Shown: positions 27,238-36,074 of the stretch, piece by piece
How positions within the stretch are numbered: position 1 is the stretch's first letter
Layout of the letters: each line of letters starts with the position of its first letter
NCBI GenBank assembly: GCA_041905405.1
Contig: JAYRLC010000017.1
Coordinates: forward strand, 1-64,000
Direction: 5' to 3'
DNA length: 64,000 nt
Source of the DNA: RAM1 sp041905405
GTDB taxonomy: Bacteria > Pseudomonadota > Gammaproteobacteria > Burkholderiales > Burkholderiaceae_C
Position numbers and translations under genes: made by a program
Notes under the pieces: model-generated
The model's input: the letters and a program-made list of their open reading frames with translations, nothing else
The model's database searches: none
What the model was told of the DNA's origin: nothing

Positions 27238-27726
27238 TCAACCCGTGATGAAAGAAGGCCACACCGGGAACTGCAGCTTGAGCAGCCAGACGAATGCCAC
27301 GTAACTGAAAACGGCCAGGACGGTCGCGAGAATGGCGACTTCCTTGGCGCGGAACTTGTCACCAGCCATGCTGGCGATGAACGTCAGCGCATAGATGGCG
27401 GCGATCAGGCCCATGGCCGGAATGCCGAAGCGCGGCAGGCCGCCCAGCAGCAGGCCGAATGCCAGGTTGGCGCCGATGATGAAGCACAGGGGCTTCCAGG
27501 CGATCTTGCCGACCGGCTGGCCGTCTTCGGTCTGCACGACCAGAGAACTGAAGATGACGATGGCGCCGATCACCGCCAGCAGGATCCCCAGCATCAGGGG
27601 GAAATAGCCCGGGCCCATGCGGGCACCCTCGCCCAGCGTGTAGTTGGTGGCGCCTATGGCAAAGGCCCCCCCTACTGCACAGTAAACGACTCCTGAGAAG
27701 AAGTCCTTTTGGCTCTTGATTTTCAC
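27238..27726 (-). CDS. tctB: Tripartite tricarboxylate transporter, small permease TctB
   Basis: A 162-residue four-helix protein of the TctB family. It starts MKIKSQKDFFSGVVYCAVGG and carries the typical GEGARMGPGYFPLMLGILL loop. The start is a GTG at 27726 with GGAGA placed about 9 bases upstream. It is first in the tctBA operon, 10 bases before tctA. The 147-base gap upstream to the GspE-type gene should hold the promoter, but I see no distinct consensus in it. Confidence 0.9.
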   Translation of the reverse strand: MKIKSQKDFFSGVVYCAVGGAFAIGATNYTLGEGARMGPGYFPLMLGILLAVIGAIVIFSSLVVQTEDGQPVGKIAWKPLCFIIGANLAFGLLLGGLPRFGIPAMGLIAAIYALTFIASMAGDKFRAKEVAILATVLAVFSYVAFVWLLKLQFPVWPSFITG

Positions 27727-27873
27727 GTGTTTGTCTCCGCAAAAGTACTCGACCGGGCATTGTCTGGTCAGGCACCCGTCAGGTAGATGTGGATTTCACG
27801 TACACCACAGGCGCTGACCGCGCCCTGACCTGGCGCACGGATCAACACGGAAACTTCGGGAAAACCAGCCTGC

Positions 27874-29658
27874 TCAGTCGAGCGGCGGTGTGGCAGTGAG
27901 CACTTCCTCCAGGGTCGTCACCCCCTCGGCGACCCGCAGGGCGCCGGCCAGGCGCAGCGGCCGCATGCCGTCGGCGATGGCCTGCTTGCGCAGCGCGTCG
28001 ATCGACGGCTCGCGCCCCACGCTGGCCTTGAAGCCTTCGGTCACGGTCAGCAGCTCATACAGGCCCATGCGGCCCATGAAGCCGGTCATGCGGCAGTCCA
28101 CGCAGCCCACGGGCTTGTAGGGCCGGTAGCCGCCGTTAATCTTCCAGGGCTTGATGACCGCTTCCAGTTCGGTGCGCTCGGCAGCTTCGTCCAGCTGCCG
28201 GCATTGCTTGCACAGCGTGCGCACCAGCCGCTGGGCCAGCACGCCCAGCAGCGTGGCGTTGATCAGGTAGGCCGGCACGCCCAGCTCCATCAGGCGCGTC
28301 ACGGCCGACGGCGCGTCGTTGGTGTGCAGCGTGGAGAACACCAGGTGGCCGGTCAGCGCCGCCTGCACGGCCATCTCGGCCGTTTCCAGGTCGCGGATTT
28401 CGCCCACCATGATGATGTCCGGGTCCTGTCGCATCAGCGCCCGCAGGCCTTCGGCGAAATTGAAGTCCAGCTGCGGCTGCACCTGCGTCTGGTTGAAGGC
28501 CGGCTCGATCATTTCGATCGGGTCCTCCACCGTGCTGACGTTGACTTCCTCGGTCGCCACGCGCTTGAGCGTGGAATACAGCGTGGTGGTCTTGCCCGAT
28601 CCCGTGGGCCCGGTCACCAGGATGATGCCGTAGGGCCGCTTGACCAGCGCCTCCCAGCGGCGGGCGTCGTGCTGCGCGAAGCCCAGCGCGTCCAGGTCCT
28701 TGACCGCGGTGTCGGGGTCGAAGATCCGCATCACCATCTTCTCGCCGAACGCCGTGGGCAGCGTGGACAGGCGCATTTCGATCTCTTCGCCGCGCGGGTT
28801 GCGGGTCTTGATGCGCCCGTCCAGCGGACGGCGCTTTTCGACCACGTCCATGCGGCCCAGCAGCTTGATGCGCGCGACCATGGCGTTCATCACGCCCATG
28901 GGCATCTGGTAGACCGGGTGCAGCACGCCGTCGATGCGAAAGCGGATCACCCCCTGGTCGCGCCGCGGCTCCAGGTGGATGTCGCTCGCGCGCTGGTCGA
29001 ACGCGTACTGCCACAGCCAGTCCACCACCTGCACCACGCCCTGGTCGTTGGCATCCAGCTGCTTGTTGGTCTTGCCCAGCTCCACGAGCTGCTCGAAGCT
29101 GGCCCCGGTGTTGCTGCCCGTTTTCTGCGCAGCCCGCACGGACTTGGCCAGCGCAAAGAACTCCGCCGTGTAGCGCAGGATGTCCTGCGGATTGGCCAGT
29201 ACGCGGCGCACGCCGCGGCGGGATTGCCGCTCGACCTCGTCGACCCAGTCGGTCATGAACGGTTCGGCCGTGGCCACCACCACCTCCTTGGCCGTGACCT
29301 GTACCGGCAGCACGCGGTGCCGCTCGGCGTAGCCCGCGCTCATGGCGTCGGCCACCTTGCCCACGTCCACCTTGAGCGGGTCGATGCGCAGGTAGTCCAG
29401 CCCGGCGCGGCCGGCCAGCCACTGGGTCAGCATCTCGATGTCCAGCGGCTTGCCGTCGCTTTGGCGCTGCATGGCCACGCTGGCCAGCCGCACCAGCGGG
29501 TGCTGGGCGCTTTGCGCCTGCGCGCAGCGGGCAATGGTGCGCTGCGCCTCGTCGGCCGTGATCACGGCGTCGGCGTGCAACCACTCCACCAGGCGCTGCA
29601 GATGGAGCGGGCCGCGATGCGCCGTCTTGGCCTGGGAAGCAGTATGGGCGGGGGACAT
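27874..29658 (-). CDS. GspE/PilB-type secretion or pilus ATPase, orphan
   Basis: A 594-residue assembly ATPase. The N-terminal MshEN-like domain (about residues 1-165) precedes the ATPase core with GVIRFRIDGVLHPVY, Walker A GPTGSGKTTT, the Asp box EDPIEM, Walker B DPDIIMVGEIRDLETAE and the His box TGHLVFSTLHTND. The zinc tetracysteine follows (CKQC and CVDC). All catalytic parts look intact. No pilin, platform or secretin genes are nearby, so it either serves a type II or IV machine encoded elsewhere or acts alone. ATG 29658 fits best. Confidence 0.88.
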   Translation of the reverse strand: MSPAHTASQAKTAHRGPLHLQRLVEWLHADAVITADEAQRTIARCAQAQSAQHPLVRLASVAMQRQSDGKPLDIEMLTQWLAGRAGLDYLRIDPLKVDVGKVADAMSAGYAERHRVLPVQVTAKEVVVATAEPFMTDWVDEVERQSRRGVRRVLANPQDILRYTAEFFALAKSVRAAQKTGSNTGASFEQLVELGKTNKQLDANDQGVVQVVDWLWQYAFDQRASDIHLEPRRDQGVIRFRIDGVLHPVYQMPMGVMNAMVARIKLLGRMDVVEKRRPLDGRIKTRNPRGEEIEMRLSTLPTAFGEKMVMRIFDPDTAVKDLDALGFAQHDARRWEALVKRPYGIILVTGPTGSGKTTTLYSTLKRVATEEVNVSTVEDPIEMIEPAFNQTQVQPQLDFNFAEGLRALMRQDPDIIMVGEIRDLETAEMAVQAALTGHLVFSTLHTNDAPSAVTRLMELGVPAYLINATLLGVLAQRLVRTLCKQCRQLDEAAERTELEAVIKPWKINGGYRPYKPVGCVDCRMTGFMGRMGLYELLTVTEGFKASVGREPSIDALRKQAIADGMRPLRLAGALRVAEGVTTLEEVLTATPPLD

Positions 29659-29697
29659 GGGCGGTATGGTATGCCAAGCCCCCAAGCCCGCCGCCGC

Positions 29698-30774
29698 TCA
29701 GCCCTTCAGGGCCGCCCCGATCAGGCGGCACAGCGCCTGCGTTTCGGCATCGTCCACGCCGGACAGCTCCAGCCCGATCTGGCCACGTGCCACGCGGTGC
29801 GGCGCCACGGCCACCACAGGGTCGCCATCGCGCAACCGCTGCGCCAGGCCGGCAGCGTCCACGCCTGCCACGTCAGCATCCACGGTCAGCCACAGCCGGT
29901 CAAAGCCGTTGCCCTGCGGGTCCGGCTCGCGCGCGGCCGTGACGCCGGGCCATGCAAGCGACGCTGCCTGCACCGCGTCCAGCCGCCGCTGCTGCGCCGG
30001 GCGCCACGATTCCATGGACACATGTTCGCGCAGGTCGATGGCGGCGATCACGCCGGCCAGGGCTTCCTTGGTGGGCTTCATGCCACGGCCGATGCCGCCG
30101 TGCTGCGCCTGCACCGCCGCGACCAGATCCGCCCGGCCCATCACCAGCCCCGCGGTCGGCGCGCGCAGGTATTTCTGGGCGCTGACCAGCACCAGGTCCG
30201 CACCGCCAGTCACCAGTTCGCTCACCCGCAGGTCCTGCGCCGCCGCGTCCAGGATCAGCGGCACGCCCGCCGCCCGCGCGACCTGCGCCAGCGCCGCCGT
30301 TGTTGCCGCGCCCGAGCCGGGCGCCAGGTGCGACTCCACTGCCAGCACCGCCGCCGTGCCCGGCAGGCGGGCCGCCGCCCGCGCCTCGTCCAGGTCCGTG
30401 CAGACCACCGGCATGGCCCCGGCCAGGCGCACGGCCTGCACGATGGGTTGCCCGTAATTCACCTGGTGGCCCGCCAGCAGCACCACCCGGTGCGCCATGC
30501 CGGTGGCGTCGGGCAGCCGGGCGATGCGGGCCACGTCGCTGCCGGCCATGCACGCCGCCACCGCCAGCGTCACGCCAGCGGCCGTGCAATGCGTCACGCA
30601 GGCCGCCGGCGCGCCGCTCCAGCGGGCAATGCGTTCACCCGCCAGCGCCTGCAGCTCCTCCATAACCACATAACGTCCCAGCATCTGCGCCACGGCCGCC
30701 GCCACGGCTTCGTCGCTGCGCGACACACCGTACGGCGTGGCCGTGCCCCAGGCATTGATCACCCGGCGCAGCAT
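29698..30774 (-). CDS. SelA-like PLP-dependent enzyme (aminotransferase fold)
   Basis: A 358-residue fold-type I PLP enzyme resembling L-seryl-tRNA(Sec) selenium transferase and D-glucosaminate-6-phosphate ammonia-lyase. The probable PLP lysine sits in LVLVSAQKYLRAPTAGLVMG. Upstream are THCTAAGVTLAVAACMAG and the cofactor Asp in LILDAAAQDLR. Length is shorter than true SelA (about 460) and no selB or selD is present, so tRNA selenylation is unlikely. It is the last gene of a four-gene minus-strand operon, its ATG overlapping the previous stop by one base. Confidence 0.78.
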   Translation of the reverse strand: MLRRVINAWGTATPYGVSRSDEAVAAAVAQMLGRYVVMEELQALAGERIARWSGAPAACVTHCTAAGVTLAVAACMAGSDVARIARLPDATGMAHRVVLLAGHQVNYGQPIVQAVRLAGAMPVVCTDLDEARAAARLPGTAAVLAVESHLAPGSGAATTAALAQVARAAGVPLILDAAAQDLRVSELVTGGADLVLVSAQKYLRAPTAGLVMGRADLVAAVQAQHGGIGRGMKPTKEALAGVIAAIDLREHVSMESWRPAQQRRLDAVQAASLAWPGVTAAREPDPQGNGFDRLWLTVDADVAGVDAAGLAQRLRDGDPVVAVAPHRVARGQIGLELSGVDDAETQALCRLIGAALKG

Positions 30775-31532
30775 CAGGCGACCTGTTTGAAGACGCGCAG
30801 CCACTTGCGCGCCGGCAGGCCCCAGCGGCTTTCGATGTCCGCCGCACGCGCCAGCAGCTGTTCCCGCGCCGGGGCCGACGGGCTGCGCTGCGCCAGCACC
30901 ACCGTGTTGCCCTCGCGCGTGGGCCGGAAGGCCCAGACCGCGCCAGCACCGAACGCCGCGGTGATCTTCTGCAGGCTCTGCTCGTAGCTGGACGACCGCC
31001 CGAACAGGTTGACCGTCATGCAGCCGTCGTCGGTGAGCAGGCGCCGGCAATCGGCATAGAAGGGCTCGCTGTCCAGCACGGGCGCGGCGGCCTCATGGTC
31101 GTACAGGTCCACCTGCAACGCGTCGATCTGGCCGCGCCAGTGCTCATGGGCCGCCACCTCGGCAGCGTCGCCCAGCACGACCGACAGCCGTGCGTCGTCG
31201 GCGGGCAGCTTGAACCACAGCCGGCAGGCCGCCACCACCTGCGGATTCAGCTCGATCGCCGTGGTCTTCATGCGCAGCCGCTTGTGGCAGAACTTGGTGA
31301 GCGCCGCGGCGCCCAGGCCCAGCTGCATGGCGTGGCGTTTCGCCACCGACGCGGGCTCCACGAACAGCAGCCAGGCCATCATGCGCTGCACGTAGTCCAG
31401 GTCGATGTCGTAGGGCGTGGCCAGGTTCATGGAGCCCTGCACCCACTCGGTACCCAGATGCAGGTAGCGCTTGTCCCCGTGGTCGGAGAAGTTGACTTCC
31501 GGCAGCGCGGGCGGGGTCGTCTTGCGGGCCAT
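30774..31532 (-). CDS. Spermidine-synthase-fold methyltransferase-like protein
   Basis: A 252-residue Rossmann protein of the polyamine synthase superfamily. SAM/dcSAM-binding motif I reads AMQLGLGAAALTKF, motif II acidic TTAIELNPQVV, and motif III DALQVDLYDHEAAAP. The polyamine synthase gatekeeper and catalytic Asp region (DLYDHE) is only partly like SpeE, so true spermidine synthesis is uncertain. The one-base overlaps on both sides (TGATG) place it inside the operon between the glycosylase and the SelA-like enzyme. Confidence 0.78.
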   Translation of the reverse strand: MARKTTPPALPEVNFSDHGDKRYLHLGTEWVQGSMNLATPYDIDLDYVQRMMAWLLFVEPASVAKRHAMQLGLGAAALTKFCHKRLRMKTTAIELNPQVVAACRLWFKLPADDARLSVVLGDAAEVAAHEHWRGQIDALQVDLYDHEAAAPVLDSEPFYADCRRLLTDDGCMTVNLFGRSSSYEQSLQKITAAFGAGAVWAFRPTREGNTVVLAQRSPSAPAREQLLARAADIESRWGLPARKWLRVFKQVA

Positions 31533-32077
31533 CAGACCAGCCCGTACTGCGTGAACACCGCGCGCCAGGCATCCAGCTTGCGCTCGAAGCGCCAGGACGC
31601 ATTGGCCGGGCTGCTGCTGGGCAGCTTGTGCGCGGGCAGGCCCAGCGACGCCGCATGGCGCGCGTGGCGCCAGCTTTCGCCGCCGTTGTGGGCCATGGCG
31701 GCCAGCCGCGGCAGGCGCCGCGCCAGCGCGGCAAAGTCGTTGACCACCGCGTGGCGGATGCTGGTGTCCAGGCTGCCTTCGCGTTCGCAGGACGCATAGA
31801 CGTCCCACAGGCCCAGCCCCCGGGCCAGCAGCCACTGCAGCCGCTGTGCGTAGCCGTCCGGCAGGACATGCGCGGGCCATACCGCCTGCAGGATGCGCCA
31901 GAAATGGTTCTGCGGATGGGCGTAGTACTGACCCATGGCCAGCGACCGGCCGCCGGGGAAACTGCCCAGCACCAGCACCACCGTGTTCTGCGACACCACG
32001 GGGGGCAGCCCCTGCAGGCGCGGGGCGCCCGCCGGTTCAGGCACGGACGTGGATGCGGGAAGTGACGGGACTTTCAT
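31532..32077 (-). CDS. DNA-deoxyinosine (hypoxanthine-DNA) glycosylase, UDG superfamily
   Basis: A 181-residue protein of the uracil-DNA glycosylase superfamily, closest in motifs to the hypoxanthine/deoxyinosine glycosylase group. The active-site strand reads VLVLGSFPGGRSLAMGQYY followed by HPQNHFWRIL, and the DNA-intercalation loop is LPSSSPANASW. It would excise deaminated bases from DNA. ATG 32077 is used here. A TTG at 32101 overlaps the tatD stop (TTGA) and would add eight residues, and neither start has a strong Shine-Dalgarno. Confidence 0.78.
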   Translation of the reverse strand: MKVPSLPASTSVPEPAGAPRLQGLPPVVSQNTVVLVLGSFPGGRSLAMGQYYAHPQNHFWRILQAVWPAHVLPDGYAQRLQWLLARGLGLWDVYASCEREGSLDTSIRHAVVNDFAALARRLPRLAAMAHNGGESWRHARHAASLGLPAHKLPSSSPANASWRFERKLDAWRAVFTQYGLV

Positions 32078-32097
32078 GCAGGGGGCTGATTGTGGCC

Positions 32098-32934
32098 TCA
32101 AACCAGCGCCGTATCGATCAGCGGCGCCAGCCGGGGCAGCGCTGCGCAGGCGTTGCGCGTGGTGGCCTGCGCCAGCTCGGCGACGCTGATGCCGCGCAGT
32201 TGGGCTACGACGGCGCCGATGCGCGGCAGCTCGCCCGGCTCGTTGCGGCCCTGGGCCTGGCCGGCGCCGCGCTCTTGCGCCGTGCGGTACAGCCAGTGCG
32301 GCGGGATGTCGGGTGAGTCGGTCTCCATGACAAGCGCCTCCAGCGGCAACGCGGCCGCCAGACGCCGGATCTGCAGCGCGCGATCAAACGTGGCCGCGCC
32401 GCCAAAGCCGAGCCTGAAACCCATGTCCACAAAGGCTTGCGCCTGTTGCAGGCTGCCGTTGAAAGCGTGGGCGATGCCCCCGGTCACGGGCAGCTCGCGC
32501 AGGTGACGCAGCAGCTTGTCCGCGGAGCGGCGCACGTGCACGATGACCGGCAGGCCATGGCGTCGCGCCAGGCGAAGCTGCTCGCGGTAGAAGTGCTGCT
32601 GGCGGCCGTCGTCCAGCCCAGGCGCGAAATAGTCCAGGCCGATCTCGCCCACGGCCACCAGCCGCGGGTCCTGTGCATGCGCGGCCAGCGCGGCGTCCAG
32701 CGCCTCCAGATCGGCGTCGCGCGCCTGCGGCGTGCACAGCGGATGGATGCCCAGCGCATAGCTGTCGCCGAAGCGGTGCGCCAGCAACCGCACCGCGTCA
32801 AAGTTGTCCACGCTCACCGCCGGCAGCACGCAGTGGGCCACGCCCGCGGCCGCGGCACGCTCGCGAACGGCAGCCACGTCGGCGGCCAGCTCGGGCGCAT
32901 CCAGGTGGCAGTGCGTGTCGATCCAGGGCGTCAT
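32098..32934 (-). CDS. TatD-family metal-dependent DNase
   Basis: A 278-residue TIM-barrel hydrolase. Metal ligands are visible in order: DTHCHLDAPEL, GEIGLDYF with the bridging Glu, HVRRS, IAHAFNGS and the final METDSPDIPP. TatD enzymes are 3'-5' exonucleases involved in DNA repair or RNA turnover, which fits the DNA glycosylase gene that follows. The ATG at 32934 gives the normal N terminus, and sequence further upstream is not conserved-looking. First gene of the operon and divergent from the S1C protease. Confidence 0.88.
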   Translation of the reverse strand: MTPWIDTHCHLDAPELAADVAAVRERAAAAGVAHCVLPAVSVDNFDAVRLLAHRFGDSYALGIHPLCTPQARDADLEALDAALAAHAQDPRLVAVGEIGLDYFAPGLDDGRQQHFYREQLRLARRHGLPVIVHVRRSADKLLRHLRELPVTGGIAHAFNGSLQQAQAFVDMGFRLGFGGAATFDRALQIRRLAAALPLEALVMETDSPDIPPHWLYRTAQERGAGQAQGRNEPGELPRIGAVVAQLRGISVAELAQATTRNACAALPRLAPLIDTALV

Positions 32935-33046
32935 GCCGCCGATGATGCCCCAGCCCAGACCCCGGCATAGATGCGGGGCGCGGCAAACCGTGATACCGTG
33001 TGTTTTCGCTTCCCCCGTTTCTTGTTGCAGTGTCACAGGTGAACCG

Positions 33047-33997
33047 ATGCGAAGGCCCGCCCTCTACAGCCAGTCCACGCGCCCCCAGGCGCCCGCTGCG
33101 CAGCCGGTGAATCCCGCGGCAGCGCCCGTGCCGCCGTCGCGCCTGCGACGGGCCGCGGCCAGCCCGCGCACGCTATGGGCCGCGATCGGCGTGCTCGCGC
33201 TGCTGCTGGCCCTGAGCGTGGCGCTCGCGCTCAAGCCCGGCCAGCGCCGCATCACCCAGGACGACATCAACGCCGCCGTCCTCAAGACGCTGGAGACTGC
33301 CAATATCCCGTCGGCCGCCGCCCGCGCGGCCGAGAACATCCGGCCTTCGGTGGTGCGCGTGGTCAGCTACGTGAAGAAAAGCAGCCTCAAGGACGCAGCC
33401 AAGGGCAAGCCCGCCCACACCCCGCTGGCCAAAGACGCCAAGCCCGAAGACGACGAAGTGGAGTACGGCGTGGGCACTGGCGTGGTCATCGTGGACAAGG
33501 GCATCATCCTGACCAACCTGCACGTGGTCAGCGGCGCCGACCGCATCAAGGTCACTTTCTCCGACGGCCTGGAGGCCGAAGCCCGCATCACCGGCGTGCA
33601 GGCCGAAAACGACCTGGCCGTGCTGCAGGCCAGCAAGATCCCCGACGACCTGATCGCCGCCACGATGCGCTCCACCGCCGACCTGCAGCCGGGCGACCAG
33701 GTGGTGGCCGTGGGCTTTCCGTTCGGCATCGGTCCGTCCACGTCGGCGGGCGTGGTGTCGGGCCTGAAGCGCGCGTTCCGCTCGCCCGAGGGCAAGCAGG
33801 AAATGACCAACCTGATCCAGTTCGACGCGGCGGCCAACCCCGGCAATTCGGGCGGCCCGCTTGTCACCATGGACGGCGAGGTGGTGGGCATCGTCACGGC
33901 CATCCTCAACCCCACGTCGGCCCGCACCTTCATCGGCATCGGCTTTGCGGTGCCCATCGAGAACGCGGCCACGGCCGCCGGCCTGCCCCCCTTCTGA
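33047..33997 (+). CDS. Membrane-anchored S1C (HtrA-like) serine protease without PDZ domain
   Basis: A 316-residue protein with a proline-rich cytoplasmic tail (residues 1-42), one membrane helix (about 43-63) and a periplasmic trypsin-like domain. The triad is recognisable as His in ILTNLHVVSG, Asp in AENDLAVLQ and Ser in NPGNSGGPL. DegS/DegP-type PDZ domains are missing because the chain stops right after the protease fold (PIENAATAAGLPPF). It lies 29 bases upstream of the MoxR gene, so it could belong to the same transcript. Confidence 0.85.
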   Translation: MRRPALYSQSTRPQAPAAQPVNPAAAPVPPSRLRRAAASPRTLWAAIGVLALLLALSVALALKPGQRRITQDDINAAVLKTLETANIPSAAARAAENIRPSVVRVVSYVKKSSLKDAAKGKPAHTPLAKDAKPEDDEVEYGVGTGVVIVDKGIILTNLHVVSGADRIKVTFSDGLEAEARITGVQAENDLAVLQASKIPDDLIAATMRSTADLQPGDQVVAVGFPFGIGPSTSAGVVSGLKRAFRSPEGKQEMTNLIQFDAAANPGNSGGPLVTMDGEVVGIVTAILNPTSARTFIGIGFAVPIENAATAAGLPPF

Positions 33998-34026
33998 CGT
34001 CAGCAACTTCCGATCGAAAGACCCGC

Positions 34027-35055
34027 ATGGAAACGCCCACCTCCCAGGACTCAGCAACGGCCCAGTTGATGGAACAGATCCTCTACGAGGTCAAGCGCGT
34101 CGTCGTCGGCCAGGACCGCTTTCTGGAGCGCGTGATGGTCGCCATGCTGGCCCAGGGCCACCTGCTGGTCGAAGGCGTACCGGGCCTGGCCAAGACGCTG
34201 ACCGTCAAGACGCTGGCCAGCACCGTGCGCGGACAGTTCAAGCGCATCCAGTTCACGCCCGACCTGGTGCCGGCCGACCTGGTGGGCACGCGCATCTACA
34301 ACCAGAAGACCGGCGACTTCACCACGTCGCTGGGTCCCGTCTTCACCAACCTGCTGCTGGCCGACGAAATCAACCGCGCGCCGGCCAAGGTGCAAAGCGC
34401 GCTGCTGGAAGTGATGCAGGAACGCCAGGTGACGATCGCCGGCGAAACGCACAAGGTGCCCAACCCCTTCCTGGTCATGGCCACGCAGAACCCGATCGAG
34501 ACCGAGGGCACCTACCCCTTGCCCGAGGCGCAGGTGGACCGCTTCATGATGAAGGTGCTGGTGGACTACCCGACCGACGAAGAGGAGTTCGTCATCGTCA
34601 GCCGCGTCACCGGCCCGGCCGTGGACGTGACGCCCGTGGCCACCACCGAGCAGCTCGCCGCGCTGCAGGCCGAATGCCGCCGCGTCTACGTGGACCCGTC
34701 GCTCGTGCAGTACGCGGTCAAGCTCGTGTCGGCCACGCGCAACCCTGACAAGCACGGCCTGAAGGACATGAACAGGTTCATCACCTTCGGCGCGAGCCCC
34801 CGAGCGACCATCAACCTGACCGAGGGCGCGCGCGCGCTGGCCATGCTGCGCGGACGCACCTACGCCCTGCCAGAGGACATGACCGACCTGGTGCCCGACG
34901 TGCTGCGCCACCGCGTGGTGCTGTCGTACGAGGCCCTGTCCGAAGGGCTCACCCCCGACGGGCTGGTCAGCAAGATCATGGCCAAGATTCCCGCGCCGGC
35001 CAAACCGCTTGAGCACGAGAAGCTGGCTCTTGAGCCGCAGAAGCTGTACGCCTGA
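34027..35055 (+). CDS. MoxR-family AAA+ ATPase
   Basis: A 342-residue MoxR chaperone-like ATPase. Walker A is GVPGLAKT, Walker B LLLADEINRAPAKVQSALLE, sensor 1 VMATQNPIETEGTYPLPEAQ, and the Arg finger region follows in VDRFMMKV. MoxR proteins act with VWA and DUF58 partners to mature or insert cofactors or complexes, and here both partners lie directly downstream. ATG 34027 is used, and the open frame upstream is a shadow of the protease gene. Confidence 0.92.
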   Translation: METPTSQDSATAQLMEQILYEVKRVVVGQDRFLERVMVAMLAQGHLLVEGVPGLAKTLTVKTLASTVRGQFKRIQFTPDLVPADLVGTRIYNQKTGDFTTSLGPVFTNLLLADEINRAPAKVQSALLEVMQERQVTIAGETHKVPNPFLVMATQNPIETEGTYPLPEAQVDRFMMKVLVDYPTDEEEFVIVSRVTGPAVDVTPVATTEQLAALQAECRRVYVDPSLVQYAVKLVSATRNPDKHGLKDMNRFITFGASPRATINLTEGARALAMLRGRTYALPEDMTDLVPDVLRHRVVLSYEALSEGLTPDGLVSKIMAKIPAPAKPLEHEKLALEPQKLYA

Positions 35056-35079
35056 CCTTCGCCTGCCGTCACACCCGCC

Positions 35080-36072
35080 ATGCTGTTCTTCCGCCGCAAA
35101 CCCGCCAAACCCGCCGACGCCGCGCCCCCTGTGGCACGCGCGCCCGGCGCCGAGCAGGTGCTGCGCCGGCTCGAATGGACCGTGATCCGCCGGCTGGACG
35201 GGCTGCTGCAGGGTGACTACCGCACGCTCATGCGCGGCGCCGGCCTCGACCTGGCGGACCTGCGCGAATACCAGTTGCACGACGACGTGCGCCACATCGA
35301 CTGGAACGTCACGGCACGCATGCAGCAGCCCCACGTGCGCGTGTTCACCGAAGACCGCGAGATGGCCGCCTGGTTCCTGCTGGACCTGAGCCCGTCCATC
35401 GACTTTGGCTCGGGCGACCAGCGCAAGCAGCAGGTGTCCGCCGAATTCGTGGCCACGCTGGCGCGCCTGCTCACGGGCCACGGCAACCGCGTGGGCGCCA
35501 TGCTGTACGGCACCGGCAACGACACCGTCATTCCCGCGCGCAGCGGCCGCCGCCACGTGCTGCACCTGCTGCACCGCATGCAGCAGCGGCCCGACTATGC
35601 GGGCGCCAGCAGCACGCGGCTGCACGAGCTGCTGCAGTCAGCCGCCAGCACGATCAAGCGCCGGTCCACCGTGTTCGTGGTGTCGGACTTCATCAGCGAG
35701 CCCGGTTGGGAAAAGCCGCTGGGCCAGCTTGCGCAGCGGCACGAAGTGGTGGCCGTTCGCCTGCTGGACCCGCTGGAGATCGACCTGCCGGACCTGGGCC
35801 TGATCACGCTGCGCGACGCAGAGTCGGGCGAACAGGTGCTGGTGGACACGCATGACGCGGGCTTTCGCCGGCGCTTCTCGCGCATCGCGGCCCAGCGCGA
35901 GGCGGACCTGCGCCAGGCGCTGGTCATGGCCGGCGTGGATGCGCTGGAGCTGTCCACGGACGGCGACCTGGTGGACGCGGTCATGCGCTTCACCGAGCTG
36001 CGCAAGCGGCGCAGTCAACTGTCGGGCGGTGGCCTGCCCGCCCATATCAGCAGCACGAGAAAGGCCGCCTGA
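35080..36072 (+). CDS. DUF58 (VWA-like) protein, MoxR partner
   Basis: A 330-residue DUF58 protein. The family core is visible as GDYRTLMRGAGLDLADLREY, then the HIDWNVTARMQQPHVRVF segment and the VWA-like DLSPSIDFGSG. DUF58 proteins are cytosolic or membrane-peripheral scaffolds that accompany MoxR ATPases. It begins 24 bases after moxR and ends 2 bases before the VWA gene, so the three form a translationally close operon. Confidence 0.88.
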   Translation: MLFFRRKPAKPADAAPPVARAPGAEQVLRRLEWTVIRRLDGLLQGDYRTLMRGAGLDLADLREYQLHDDVRHIDWNVTARMQQPHVRVFTEDREMAAWFLLDLSPSIDFGSGDQRKQQVSAEFVATLARLLTGHGNRVGAMLYGTGNDTVIPARSGRRHVLHLLHRMQQRPDYAGASSTRLHELLQSAASTIKRRSTVFVVSDFISEPGWEKPLGQLAQRHEVVAVRLLDPLEIDLPDLGLITLRDAESGEQVLVDTHDAGFRRRFSRIAAQREADLRQALVMAGVDALELSTDGDLVDAVMRFTELRKRRSQLSGGGLPAHISSTRKAA

Positions 36073-36074
36073 CC

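Noticed and set aside
25650..27248. A 532-codon plus-strand frame opposite tctA
   Set aside because: His/Gln/Arg-rich low-information sequence antisense to tctA with no ribosome-binding site.
29698..30774. True selenocysteine synthase (selA)
   Set aside because: Too short, and no selB, selD or selenocysteine tRNA is seen in the window.
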